A program made the translations under genes and the position numbers. DNA of 64,000 nucleotides from Nitrosomonas sp. sh817 (GTDB taxonomy: Bacteria; Pseudomonadota; Gammaproteobacteria; Burkholderiales; Nitrosomonadaceae): the NCBI RefSeq assembly GCF_030908545.1, contig NZ_CP133083.1, forward strand, positions 1,612,001-1,676,000. Reading direction: 5' to 3'. Below the pieces are notes generated by a model, which saw nothing but the letters and a program-made list of their open reading frames with translations, searched no databases and was not told the DNA's origin. Numbering within the stretch: position 1 is the stretch's first letter; the number at the start of each line of letters is the position of its first letter. This document shows positions 1-8,024 of the stretch, in pieces.

Positions 1-253
1 TTTTAATAGCGTTCTCACCTTCCAGCACTTGCACCATAATGGGTCCGGATATCATAAAACTGACAAGGTCGCGAAAAAAAGGACGCTCTTTATGCACTGC
101 ATAAAATTGCTCGGCTTCGGATTGGGATAAATGCATCATACGTGCTGCGACTATCTTTAAACCATTGGATTCAAACCGTGAATAGATTTGGCCGATGACA
201 TTCTTTGCAACAGCATCAGGTTTGATTATCGACAGCGTTCTTTCAATTGCCAT
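1..253 (-). CDS. ndk: Nucleoside diphosphate kinase, 3' end outside window
   Basis: Nucleoside diphosphate kinase transfers the gamma-phosphate between nucleoside triphosphates and diphosphates through a phosphohistidine and balances cytosolic NTP pools. The translated start reads [20 protein letters not shown], the typical Ndk N-terminus. It is followed by the RPFF segment of the active-site region and by [15 protein letters not shown], also family-typical. About 84 residues are present. The catalytic-histidine part and the C-terminus lie to the left of the window. The ATG is at 251-253 and is preceded on the coding strand by a GGAGAA Shine-Dalgarno-like stretch. The rest of the gene cannot be checked here, but the visible part is intact. 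Confidence 0.93.
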   Translation of the reverse strand, partial: MAIERTLSIIKPDAVAKNVIGQIYSRFESNGLKIVAARMMHLSQSEAEQFYAVHKERPFFRDLVSFMISGPIMVQVLEGENAIK

Positions 254-391
254 TAAATTCTCCAGAAAATTAGTAAATTAAAAACGATATTTTAACAAAA
301 TCTGCTCTCGATCCGCAAAAACGTGAAATATCTTTAAGGTTCGATTCAGTTATTCTTCCCAAGAAATAAAAAACACTACTTGCAGAGCGAA

Positions 392-838
392 TTAAGGATA
401 CGTTGCACGAAGCGGATAGCCATGTTGCCGCCACGCTGGAATACCTTCCCGGTAATAGAAAATATTATTCCATCCCCACTCCACCGCTTTTTTTGCCGCT
501 ACCGAACTACCTAAGCAATTAATTCCATTACAATATATGATGAGAGGTTGTTCCTTTTTTGCAATGGCAATCAAATTCTGCTCAATAAAATCGCTTTTGA
601 TAGGGAGATGGAATGCTCCGGGTATATGCCCAGCTTTAAAATCTTCCAGCCCTCTCACATCCAGAAAAAAATATCCTTTATCGAAAAGCCATTTCGCAGT
701 TACTGTATTGATCGTACGTGCGCCTGCGACAAATTCAGGGGCTTCAGCATTTGCCCGAGTCAAGCCCGCTTGGATGCTTATTAACAGAAATAGCAAACAA
801 GATACGAATATATTGACTATTGTTTTTCCGGTCATCAT
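392..838 (-). CDS. Periplasmic rhodanese-like protein
   Basis: This is a 148-residue single-domain rhodanese-fold protein with a hydrophobic signal peptide (about residues 1-32, ending near ANA), so it is probably periplasmic. The first half of the fold shows FLDVRGLEDFKAGHIPGAFH (about 59-78). The active-site loop reads YCNGINCLGS, with Cys103 in the usual nucleophile position and a second Cys at 108. That CxxxxC loop replaces the classic CRxGxR sulfurtransferase loop and resembles the rhodanese-like domains found with quinoprotein or cytochrome systems. The substrate is unknown. It lies 33 bases after a DUF3025 gene on the same strand. Two adjacent ATG codons (838 and 835) are possible starts. 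The fold is fairly certain and the reaction is not. Confidence 0.8.
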   Translation of the reverse strand: MMTGKTIVNIFVSCLLFLLISIQAGLTRANAEAPEFVAGARTINTVTAKWLFDKGYFFLDVRGLEDFKAGHIPGAFHLPIKSDFIEQNLIAIAKKEQPLIIYCNGINCLGSSVAAKKAVEWGWNNIFYYREGIPAWRQHGYPLRATYP

Positions 839-871
839 TTCTTTATTGTGTAGAATTTTTCAACTTTATGA

Positions 872-1693
872 TTATCCATTGAATCTTCGTTGATCTCGGA
901 AATATTCTTTATTGTCGTAATAAGCTTCATTTTCATTATCACGAATCCAGCCTGGGTAACCTAATAGCGGTATAGGTGTCAAAGTTGAACTTGATAACAA
1001 AGTTTGCGATAAAAAAGACTCAAGCATTTTATCAGCAGACAGTAGCTGATCCGGTAGCGTTTTAGAGAAGTAATCGTTTTCAACCCTAAAAATAATCCCT
1101 TTACCCGTCATTCCCGAATAAGGATTCAATGCCTTTTCATACAATCCATGACCATAAACAAAAAAGCGCATTGATGACAAAATGCTTTTACGATGCCGCC
1201 AAAATAATTCTTTCCATTGAAAATGCTCTAATAATTGAATCAGTGTTCGATTACTGCTTATAACGATTACTCCCGATTCATCGAAGGATGTGGCGGCATC
1301 CCTTATCGCACAGCGTTTATTAATATTACTCTTTGATTCAGTGAGTTGTGCTCGATAATGAATTTGATTGAGTATCGATTTCGATTGCGGAAACACTTGC
1401 CACACTAGAGCATTAAAAAAATCATGCCAATTTTGAGCTCTTGTTTGTATATGACCTGACAAATATATTCTTGATTCGTATTTCTGTTCCCGGTTTTGTT
1501 TGCCGAATTGCTGGGAAACAAAATTGACCGGCTTTCCTGAGTGAGTAACGATAATCTGATTTCTCAAAGTACATAAGTTATTCAGATCGTGTACAGATGG
1601 CCAGCATGAAAAGTCGGTGAGATATTTTCTCAAAAATGAAAAAGGTTCAAAGATTGCAGACCGATTTACAAAATTTGAATCCCAATACTGCAT
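872..1693 (-). CDS. DUF3025 family protein
   Basis: This 273-residue protein matches my recollection of the DUF3025 family, which is common in beta- and gammaproteobacteria and has no assigned function. The recognisable segment is NWHDFFNALVWQVFPQSKS (about residues 88-106), followed by an FDESG stretch and a C-terminal PIPLLGYPGW motif near the end. There is no signal peptide or membrane helix, so it is probably cytoplasmic. The ATG is at 1693, 21 bases after the preceding EI24-type gene, and the two may be co-transcribed. The function cannot be inferred from the sequence. Confidence 0.75.
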   Translation of the reverse strand: MQYWDSNFVNRSAIFEPFSFLRKYLTDFSCWPSVHDLNNLCTLRNQIIVTHSGKPVNFVSQQFGKQNREQKYESRIYLSGHIQTRAQNWHDFFNALVWQVFPQSKSILNQIHYRAQLTESKSNINKRCAIRDAATSFDESGVIVISSNRTLIQLLEHFQWKELFWRHRKSILSSMRFFVYGHGLYEKALNPYSGMTGKGIIFRVENDYFSKTLPDQLLSADKMLESFLSQTLLSSSTLTPIPLLGYPGWIRDNENEAYYDNKEYFRDQRRFNG

Positions 1694-1714
1694 AATCAGC
1701 GCCCCACTGAAAAC

Positions 1715-2446
1715 TCAACACAGCGCTTTATTCCTTTCAGCGCGTAATATCTTTAAATGGCCTAGTCCAAAATGAATAAATGCCAAGGCGGTAAAAATCG
1801 GAGCAAGCAAATTCAGGAATGGTATAAATTGTATCAAGCTTGTACACAATCCTAAACCCCATAAAGAGTATCTATTCTCAGCACAGATTTTACTAAACTC
1901 CTGCTTATTCGCATGTTCCGATAGCGCATCATATCGAAACAATTGTTGATTCATAAACGAAGCTGCTACAAAAGGCACAACAATTCCTGCACCTACCGCC
2001 CACAATGGTAACGTTACCAGCCATATAAGTATGAACACTACACTCGCTACTACAGCATTCACAATACTTCCGCTGATTGTTCCTCCATATTCACGCTCAA
2101 GTTCGGGGTAGTAATGCTTAGCAACGATTTTTATCAGGGTAGGCATCACGAAAATGGCTGTGATGATAAGTGTTGTCATGACAACAAGGGGAATAAATAC
2201 CAATATATCGATTAGAATCATCATGAAAGATTCCAACCAATTGGATTCTAAATTTTTCAGCCATTCATAAATTTTTGTTTCATTCAGCAAAACATAAATC
2301 CACTCGGAAAAAACATCATAAAAAAAATACCCGACAAGAAGCCAGAAGAGAATCGAAGCTATAATTGGCCATAAAATAATCCACGCGATTCTGAATCGCA
2401 TCAAATCACGAAAGGCACTTATAATGGCTTTAGTTACGAGAGTCAT
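1715..2446 (-). CDS. EI24 domain (CysZ-like) inner-membrane protein
   Basis: This is a 243-residue polytopic membrane protein of the EI24/CysZ-like family. Hydrophobic helices lie roughly at residues 20-45, 73-100, 128-160 and 200-230. The conserved stretch includes PLWAVGAGIVVPFVAASFMN followed by NQQLFRYDALSEHA, typical of bacterial EI24 proteins. CysZ itself is a sulfate permease, but no cys gene is nearby, so sulfate transport is only a possibility. The ATG at 2446 is preceded by a long AT-rich intergenic region shared with the divergent flgM promoter. Confidence 0.75.
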   Translation of the reverse strand: MTLVTKAIISAFRDLMRFRIAWIILWPIIASILFWLLVGYFFYDVFSEWIYVLLNETKIYEWLKNLESNWLESFMMILIDILVFIPLVVMTTLIITAIFVMPTLIKIVAKHYYPELEREYGGTISGSIVNAVVASVVFILIWLVTLPLWAVGAGIVVPFVAASFMNQQLFRYDALSEHANKQEFSKICAENRYSLWGLGLCTSLIQFIPFLNLLAPIFTALAFIHFGLGHLKILRAERNKALC

Positions 2447-2653
2447 CTTGTTTTAATGAAATCTTTAAGATTAATTAACAAATGTGGCGAAGACTACATT
2501 AAATATGAAATTTTTAACTGAAGAACGTATCAGTAAATATATTTAAACTACTAAATTAAATTTAGATTCTATCGTAAATAACACTAACACTAGCACGTGA
2601 GTGCAATAATTTCTTAATTTTGTCAAAACAGCGATTGAATAAGGATCGAAAAC
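2447..2653. other. Intergenic region upstream of flgM
   Basis: This AT-rich stretch separates the EI24 gene from the sigma-28 promoter of flgM. I see no ORF with coding character and no RNA gene. It probably holds the vegetative promoter of the leftward EI24 gene, but no -35/-10 pair stands out. Confidence 0.5.
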
Positions 2654-2680
2654 TAAAGTTCTATATAAAACTGTCGATAC
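2654..2680 (+). promoter_or_regulatory. Sigma-28 (FliA) promoter of flgM-flgN
   Basis: TAAAGTTC (2654-2661), an 11-base spacer and GTCGATAC (2673-2680) match the flagellar sigma-28 consensus TAAAGTTT-N11-GCCGATAA at 13 of 16 positions with exact spacing. It lies 34 bases before flgM, whose product inhibits sigma-28, and this is the usual late-gene feedback arrangement. fliA itself is encoded at 5126-5842. Confidence 0.85.
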
Positions 2681-2714
2681 AATATTCAGAAAAATTCGTT
2701 ATGAGGATTAGAAA

Positions 2715-3020
2715 ATGAAAATTGATAAATCATTACAGCCAGTTTCAACTGTATCTGTTAGTGATGGAAAAAGACGTACGGACCTCACTCCCAATACCAA
2801 TACTGAGCAAGAAAATAATGTGCATTTGAGTTCCAATGTCGCAAAACTACAAAACATCGATAGCAATTCAGCTTCAGGCTCAATTGTAAATACTGCGCGC
2901 GTTCAAGAAATTAAACAAGCAATCAGCGAAGGAAGCTTCCAGATTAACCCGGAAGTTGTTGCTGACCGATTACTTGAAACTGTCAAGGAACTGATTCATT
3001 CTAAAAAGGGTGCAGCGTAA
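2715..3020 (+). CDS. flgM: Anti-sigma-28 factor FlgM
   Basis: FlgM binds FliA (sigma-28) and blocks late flagellar transcription until the hook-basal body is complete and FlgM is exported. The 101-residue product has the usual layout: a polar disordered N-terminal half, then the C-terminal sigma-binding helices, with VQEIKQAISEGSFQINPEVV and DRLLETVKELI (about residues 63-95). The length is normal for the family. The ATG at 2715 follows GAGGATTAGAAA. The stop codon overlaps the flgN start as TAATG. A consensus sigma-28 promoter lies immediately upstream, so the gene should be under the control of the factor it inhibits. Confidence 0.93.
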   Translation: MKIDKSLQPVSTVSVSDGKRRTDLTPNTNTEQENNVHLSSNVAKLQNIDSNSASGSIVNTARVQEIKQAISEGSFQINPEVVADRLLETVKELIHSKKGAA

Positions 3021-3484
3021 TGCCATTGAATCAAGATTCATCTTTCTCAGTATCAAGTGAAAGCTTGTTAAAAGAAGCCAAGGAATTGCGTTCATTCATT
3101 GACATTCTCAAAAAAGAAGAACTAGCGCTTGTACAAGGAAAAATTGATGAAATTGATTTCTACACTTCTGACAAGCTTCGTTCAATTGAAATACTAATTC
3201 AACTGAACGATCAGCGTGAAGAATACTTTAAAGCGCAAGGTCTTACTTTAGATAAAAGCTGTATTAATAATTGGTTACGCAAACAACAAAATTCCGATCA
3301 GACCAATATAGTAGAGATTTGGAACGAACTTTTAGATCTTGCCAAAACTGCTCAACGCATAAACCAATCTAATGGTTTAATTATTTCTACTAGACACCAA
3401 CATCATCAACGAGCCTTAGCTGCACTTCACAGTGCAGCCGGGAATGTTTCTTGTTATGGACCAAAAGGCCAAGCCTATATCTGA
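3020..3484 (+). CDS. flgN: Flagellar export chaperone FlgN
   Basis: FlgN is the cytoplasmic chaperone that escorts the hook-filament junction proteins FlgK and FlgL to the flagellar type III export gate. The 154-residue product is almost entirely helical and charged. Its early LLKEAKELRSFIDILKKEE helix and the later LDLAKTAQRINQSNGLII region match FlgN proteins. It overlaps the flgM stop by one base (TAATG), implying translational coupling and a shared sigma-28 promoter. It ends 10 bases from the convergent motD stop. FlgN is poorly conserved, so the call rests on length, helix pattern and position after flgM. Confidence 0.87.
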   Translation: MPLNQDSSFSVSSESLLKEAKELRSFIDILKKEELALVQGKIDEIDFYTSDKLRSIEILIQLNDQREEYFKAQGLTLDKSCINNWLRKQQNSDQTNIVEIWNELLDLAKTAQRINQSNGLIISTRHQHHQRALAALHSAAGNVSCYGPKGQAYI

Positions 3485-3494
3485 TTTTTCTGGA

Positions 3495-4292
3495 TTAATT
3501 TTCAACAATCGGTATCTCAGTAATCTTATCGGGATCTGCGGATAAAATCATTACAGTAACTCGTCGATTTCTTTTCCTTCCCTCTGGCGTTTCATTACTT
3601 TCGATTGGCCTATTTTCACCATAACCTATTGCTGTCAGCCTATGTGCCTCTACACCATTTTCAATAAATAATCGGATCACGCTGCTAGCGCGGGCTGACG
3701 ACAATTCCCAGTTTGATGGAAAACTCTCTGTATTGATCGGTACATTGTCGGTATGTCCTTCGACGCGAATATCGTGTTCGTGCCCCTTGATAACATTTGC
3801 AACTGCTTGAAGTGTTAAACTAGAACTCTCTGCAAGTTTGGCTTGCCCCGGAGAGAACAAAACACTTGCATTAATTTCAACAGTAATCCCCAGAGAACTT
3901 TGAGTTACTCTTACTTGGCCATCTTTTATCAAAGGTTCTAAGGCATTAAGAATGTTTTTAGCCATCCCTTTCATTTTTTCCTGCTTTTTCTCCTTATTGG
4001 CACCTGGATGATCAATCAGCTTGATCGGTTCGCCTGAATTTGGGTGTTGATTTTGCAAAGCTGAAAATTCGATAGACTGTGCAGATGTAACCAATGCAGG
4101 CGAATTGTTACTTTTAAATGCATTCACTATCGAAGAACTGAGTACTCGATATTTACCTTCGTTGACTGATGAAACCGCATACATCACCACAAAAAAAGCA
4201 AATAAAAGCGTAATAAAATCCGCATACGACACAAGCCACCGTTCGTGATTCTCCTGTGAATCTTCATTTCTGTCGGCTCTTTTTCTGGGCAT
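3495..4292 (-). CDS. motD: Flagellar motor stator protein MotD (MotB family)
   Basis: This is a stator B subunit. It anchors the proton channel to peptidoglycan and supplies the channel aspartate. The N-terminal part reads HERWLVSYADFITLLFAFFV, with the essential Asp at the start of the single membrane helix (about residues 17-42). A linker follows, then a C-terminal OmpA-like peptidoglycan-binding domain with GHTDNVPIN and the conserved NWELSSARA. The product is 265 residues from the ATG at 4292. An upstream in-frame TTG at 4319 would add nine residues with no family counterpart. The gene follows the MotA-type subunit by 33 bases. The sequence resembles the MotC/MotD stator pair of pseudomonads rather than enteric MotB. 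Confidence 0.9.
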   Translation of the reverse strand: MPRKRADRNEDSQENHERWLVSYADFITLLFAFFVVMYAVSSVNEGKYRVLSSSIVNAFKSNNSPALVTSAQSIEFSALQNQHPNSGEPIKLIDHPGANKEKKQEKMKGMAKNILNALEPLIKDGQVRVTQSSLGITVEINASVLFSPGQAKLAESSSLTLQAVANVIKGHEHDIRVEGHTDNVPINTESFPSNWELSSARASSVIRLFIENGVEAHRLTAIGYGENRPIESNETPEGRKRNRRVTVMILSADPDKITEIPIVEN

Positions 4293-4325
4293 ACAATACT
4301 CTAGCGATCGAAATAACAATACGGC

Positions 4326-5084
4326 TTAAACAAAATATCCTTTTAAGCGATTCTCGATAAATCGTGGATTCTCACCGTTGGCAATCGCGACAAAACCGTC
4401 AACCAATAATTCGTGCATGGTTACATGATCGTTAATAATACTTTTGAGTTTATTAGCGATTGGCAAGAAAATCAGATTGGCCAGACCTACGCCATAAATA
4501 GTCGCTACAAAAGCAACTGCAATTCCTGTTCCCAGAATACTGGGATCAGATAAATTTTCCATCACGTGAATCAACCCCAATACAGCCCCCAAGATCCCAA
4601 TAGTTGGAGCATAACCGCCGGCAGCCTCCCAAATTTTGGCGGATTGCCGTTGATACGTTTCTAGAGTCAAAATATCGATTTCCAAAATTTCTCGTAATTT
4701 TTCCGGGGTACTTCCATCAGCTAATAACTGCAATCCCTTTTTTGTGAAAGGATCTTTAACTGTGGATACATAGGATTCCAGCGCTAATAATCCTTCTTTT
4801 CTTGAGATATGAGACCAATTGACAATTTGCTTAATTAAGTTTTGCGGTGAATATTCAGGAGGGTAAAAAATCCAAGCACTCATTCTGATACCATTAACAA
4901 AAACTTTCATAGGGCTTTGTAGTAGAACTGCACCCACCGTGCCCCCGACAACAATACAAAAGGCTGCCAGTTGCAGCAATGAGCCGACATGCCCTCCTTC
5001 AAGGATTTGCCCGCCAATGATGGCAACAAATGCCAGTACAATGCCGCCGACACTGTTTAAATCCATCTTTGCTTTTTTATTCAT
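4326..5084 (-). CDS. motC: Flagellar motor stator protein MotC (MotA family)
   Basis: This is a stator A subunit, an inner-membrane proton-channel component that contacts the rotor protein FliG. The N-terminal helix carries IVLAFVAIIGGQILEGGH, typical of MotC-type proteins. The conserved ANPxx-like cytoplasmic loop is present, followed by GGYAPTIGILGAVLGLIHVM and the last pair of helices with GTGIAVAFVATIYGVG. About 252 residues. The start is uncertain: ATG at 5084 follows a GGAT, and another ATG at 5066 gives the MDLNSVGGIV start more usual in the family. It is downstream of fliA and upstream of motD in the same leftward series. Confidence 0.9.
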   Translation of the reverse strand: MNKKAKMDLNSVGGIVLAFVAIIGGQILEGGHVGSLLQLAAFCIVVGGTVGAVLLQSPMKVFVNGIRMSAWIFYPPEYSPQNLIKQIVNWSHISRKEGLLALESYVSTVKDPFTKKGLQLLADGSTPEKLREILEIDILTLETYQRQSAKIWEAAGGYAPTIGILGAVLGLIHVMENLSDPSILGTGIAVAFVATIYGVGLANLIFLPIANKLKSIINDHVTMHELLVDGFVAIANGENPRFIENRLKGYFV

Positions 5085-5125
5085 CGCGAAATCCAATTAA
5101 TTCACTGGATAGCCGGCCTGACGAT

Positions 5126-5842
5126 TTAAAGATTTCTTAAGCGGCTGCGTAACCTTGCAACAGCCTGTGTATGTAATTGACATACGCGTGATTCGCTCAC
5201 ACCAAGCACTTCCCCGATTTCCCGTAAGTTCATTTCTTGCTCGTAATGCATGCCCATGACCTGTTTTTCTCTTGGCGGTAGATTATCAATCGCAGCAATC
5301 AAGAGACTGCGAAAATTATCATCCAATAGCGCATTAAGCGGGTCGCCTTCGGTATTAACAAATAGCCGATCCAAAAACGGTTCTTCATCATCTTGTTGAA
5401 AATCTTCGTAATAGATTAACTGGGCGCCGCGTGCACTTTGTAGAGTTTCGTGGTACTCATCGAGAGACATATCGAGCTCATTCGCCAAATCTTGCTCGCT
5501 TGGCGCGCAACCGTTGCGCTGCTCCAAAAGATTCACGGCAGCTTCGATTCGTCGCATTTTCTTGCGGATACTTCGAGGCAGCCAATCCGCTTCGCGTAAT
5601 TCATCCAGGATTGATCCCCTGATACGCTGCGCCGCGTAGCTTTCGAATTGGCGTCCGTATGAACCTTCATAGCGGTTGATCGCATCCAGCAACCCGATCA
5701 TTCCGGCTTGAATAAGGTCGTCGACTTGCACACTCGCAGGCAATCGAGTCATCATATGATAAGCAATCCGTTTCACCAGCGGTGTAAACTCAACGATAAA
5801 TTGTTCTTTATCAATTGCTTTGGTTCCAGTCGCAGTATACAT
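5126..5842 (-). CDS. fliA: RNA polymerase sigma-28 factor FliA
   Basis: FliA directs transcription of late flagellar and chemotaxis genes. All sigma regions are visible. Region 2 has VQVDDLIQAGMIGLLDAI and QRIRGSILDELREADWLPRS (about residues 38-95), region 3 follows, and the region 4 helix-turn-helix has NLREIGEVLGVSESRVCQLH (about 205-225). The length of 238 residues is normal. I chose the ATG at 5842 (MYTATG, the usual betaproteobacterial start). A GTG two codons earlier, directly after the flhG stop, is also possible. The preceding gene ends one base or a few bases away, indicating one operon with flhF-flhG. Its target promoter is seen at flgM. Confidence 0.95.
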   Translation of the reverse strand: MYTATGTKAIDKEQFIVEFTPLVKRIAYHMMTRLPASVQVDDLIQAGMIGLLDAINRYEGSYGRQFESYAAQRIRGSILDELREADWLPRSIRKKMRRIEAAVNLLEQRNGCAPSEQDLANELDMSLDEYHETLQSARGAQLIYYEDFQQDDEEPFLDRLFVNTEGDPLNALLDDNFRSLLIAAIDNLPPREKQVMGMHYEQEMNLREIGEVLGVSESRVCQLHTQAVARLRSRLRNL

Positions 5843-5848
5843 ATTCAC

Positions 5849-6745
5849 TCACACCGTAAAATTGTCCATACTTAAAAGGCTTGTTCGAATTAACCGTTGC
5901 ATAAAATCATTAACTCCACCGTCATACCGATCCGGACACGCAGAGCGTAAAATGTTTTGAGCGAGATGTTTAAAACACTCGGCTGTCTGAGAATTCGGGT
6001 AGGTTGACAATATCGATTTGCATAACTGTGTCGAGTAATGCAGCTTGTCATCATTTGGTATATAACCGACGTATTCGAGTGATGCGGATAGGTAATGCCG
6101 CACGACTTTGTATAAGTTCTGATAGATCGCGAGAGATTCGGCTTCGGAATCGACCCGATTGACTAATATTAGAAAATTCTGCCGGGCATACTCCTGGCTC
6201 ATGATTTTAATGAGCGCATAAGCACCTGTCAGAGATGCAACCGATCCAGAAATTACAACCAAGATCTGTTCCGATGCCAGGCTGAGTGGTAAAACATGCG
6301 TTGTACCGGTCATTGCAGTATCAATTAGAACGATATCAACAGTATCGGTAAGCTCCGAGAAACTCTTGATAAGCCAGTTTTGTTCCAGAGGATTGAGCTT
6401 GCTCAAAGCCTGGATGCCGCGCATTGCGGACAAAATGGATATGTTGTCCGGGCCGCGCAAAATCACCTGTTCCAGACGCTTATCGCGGTGAATCACATGC
6501 AATAAATCGAAGCGCGCTTTTATGCCAAAACTCGTGCAAATGTTGTTATGACAGGGATTCTCATCGATCAGGAGCACCCGTTGCCCATTCTGAGCCAATG
6601 CGGAGGCCAGATTCACGATAACGCTGGTTTTTCCCACACGTGATTTTCCGCCCACGATCGTAAATACCCGTCCGGAATCAAGTGCTCGCAGACCGGTAAG
6701 CTGACGTAATCCTGCCGCTTGATCTTGCAAAATAAATCTAGTCAT
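5849..6745 (-). CDS. flhG: Flagellar number regulator FlhG/FleN, MinD-like ATPase
   Basis: FlhG (FleN) is a MinD/ParA-type ATPase that works with FlhF to set flagellar number and position. The deviant Walker A motif reads GGKSRVGKTS (about residues 32-41), Walker A' aspartate lies in VLLIDEN and Walker B in IVLIDTA. The N-terminal DQAAGLRQL motif, which in the family stimulates the FlhF GTPase, is present at about residues 8-16. The ATG at 6745 overlaps the end of flhF and follows GGAT. A TTG further upstream would lie deeper in flhF and is less likely. The length of 298 residues is normal. Confidence 0.9.
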   Translation of the reverse strand: MTRFILQDQAAGLRQLTGLRALDSGRVFTIVGGKSRVGKTSVIVNLASALAQNGQRVLLIDENPCHNNICTSFGIKARFDLLHVIHRDKRLEQVILRGPDNISILSAMRGIQALSKLNPLEQNWLIKSFSELTDTVDIVLIDTAMTGTTHVLPLSLASEQILVVISGSVASLTGAYALIKIMSQEYARQNFLILVNRVDSEAESLAIYQNLYKVVRHYLSASLEYVGYIPNDDKLHYSTQLCKSILSTYPNSQTAECFKHLAQNILRSACPDRYDGGVNDFMQRLIRTSLLSMDNFTV

Positions 6746-8024
6746 ATGCCAATCCTGCAATCGCTTGACCCATCGATGACAACGTCTCCGCTTCGCCCTT
6801 GGTAGCCATGATCAGGGCGAATTCCGCATCTTGCAAAGTGAACGCGGAATCCTTAGGTGACGATTTGAAAGCGCGGTGCAACAAGTAGCGTGAATGCGCG
6901 GCATGAATATCCTCCGGAACCTTTTGTCCGTTGGCGACATAATGCAACATCAGTTTCCGGCGTATCGCCGCATCCAATACCACACCAAGGCTCGCCGCTT
7001 CATCAACCTTTGTGATGATGCAACCGGATATGCCCCCCTCTTGATAAGCTGAAATGATTTCGTCCAATGTTTTGCCATTGCAAGTAGCGCTCAAGATCAG
7101 AATGCGTTTTACTTCCATTCCGCAATTCCTGAGCATGGACATTTGCTGCACCACCATTCGATCGCGTTGACTCATCCCGACGGTATCAATCAATACCATA
7201 TGTTTATTACGCAATTCGGAGAGCGTCAGTTGCAGGTCTTCAGTATCTTTGATATTGCGGACGGGTATTCCCAGCAATTGCCCATAGATTCTAAGCTGTT
7301 CATGACCGCCAATCCGGTAGCTGTCGGTGGTAAGCAATGCAACTTTATCCGCACCATGGCGAATAACACAGCGGGCCGCAAGCTTTGCCGTAGTCGTCGT
7401 TTTACCGACGCCGGTCGGCCCGACCAACGCATAGATACCGCCCCGTTCAATCATGTCGTCACTGACGGCTGTTCGAAGATTAGCCGTCAAAATTGACATG
7501 GCTTGTTTCAGGCTTTGTTCATAGTCCAAATCTTCCGGTAATTTTCCGATCAAATGACGTGTTAATAGCGGGCTAAAGCCGCAATCCAACAAAGTTCGCA
7601 GCAGTTTTACTTTATCCGGCCGGCGCTGTGTGAAGTTTCCCCAAGCGACAGTTGCCATTTGGTCTTCCAGGGTAGTGCGCATCGCTTGAATCTCGGCGAT
7701 TATGTCGCGTGCAAACGTTGCGGAAATCGAGTCATTTTCATGCAATGACGGTTGTTGCAGCGGGTTTTCAGGCACTCGCTTTGAATAAGTCTCTGCTTCG
7801 GTAAAATCATTTTGCGATTCATAGTGTCTGCTGAGAGAAGATAAACTCGGCGCAGGCGTGTCCTGCTGGACTAAATTGGACATCTCGGCATCGGCTAATG
7901 CCATGATCTCTACACCGTTTCTGATTTTCCGGTTGGATAAAATAACGGCATCTTCGCCAAGTTCTTCTTTGACTTGCCGCAACGCTTCGCGCGATGTCGA
8001 TGCAATATATCGTTTTACTTTCAT
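6738..8024 (-). CDS. flhF: Flagellar biosynthesis SRP-type GTPase FlhF
   Basis: FlhF is an SRP-family GTPase that localises flagellar assembly to the pole. The 428-residue protein has the basic N-terminal region MKVKRYIASTSREALRQVKE, a variable B domain, and a C-terminal NG domain with P-loop LVGPTGVGKTTTTAKLA (about residues 193-209), ALLTTDSYRIGG, LIDTVGMSQRD and ITKVDEAASLG. Its ATG overlaps the flhA stop as ATGA, and its 3' end overlaps flhG, so flhA-flhF-flhG are translationally linked. Confidence 0.94.
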   Translation of the reverse strand: MKVKRYIASTSREALRQVKEELGEDAVILSNRKIRNGVEIMALADAEMSNLVQQDTPAPSLSSLSRHYESQNDFTEAETYSKRVPENPLQQPSLHENDSISATFARDIIAEIQAMRTTLEDQMATVAWGNFTQRRPDKVKLLRTLLDCGFSPLLTRHLIGKLPEDLDYEQSLKQAMSILTANLRTAVSDDMIERGGIYALVGPTGVGKTTTTAKLAARCVIRHGADKVALLTTDSYRIGGHEQLRIYGQLLGIPVRNIKDTEDLQLTLSELRNKHMVLIDTVGMSQRDRMVVQQMSMLRNCGMEVKRILILSATCNGKTLDEIISAYQEGGISGCIITKVDEAASLGVVLDAAIRRKLMLHYVANGQKVPEDIHAAHSRYLLHRAFKSSPKDSAFTLQDAEFALIMATKGEAETLSSMGQAIAGLAYD

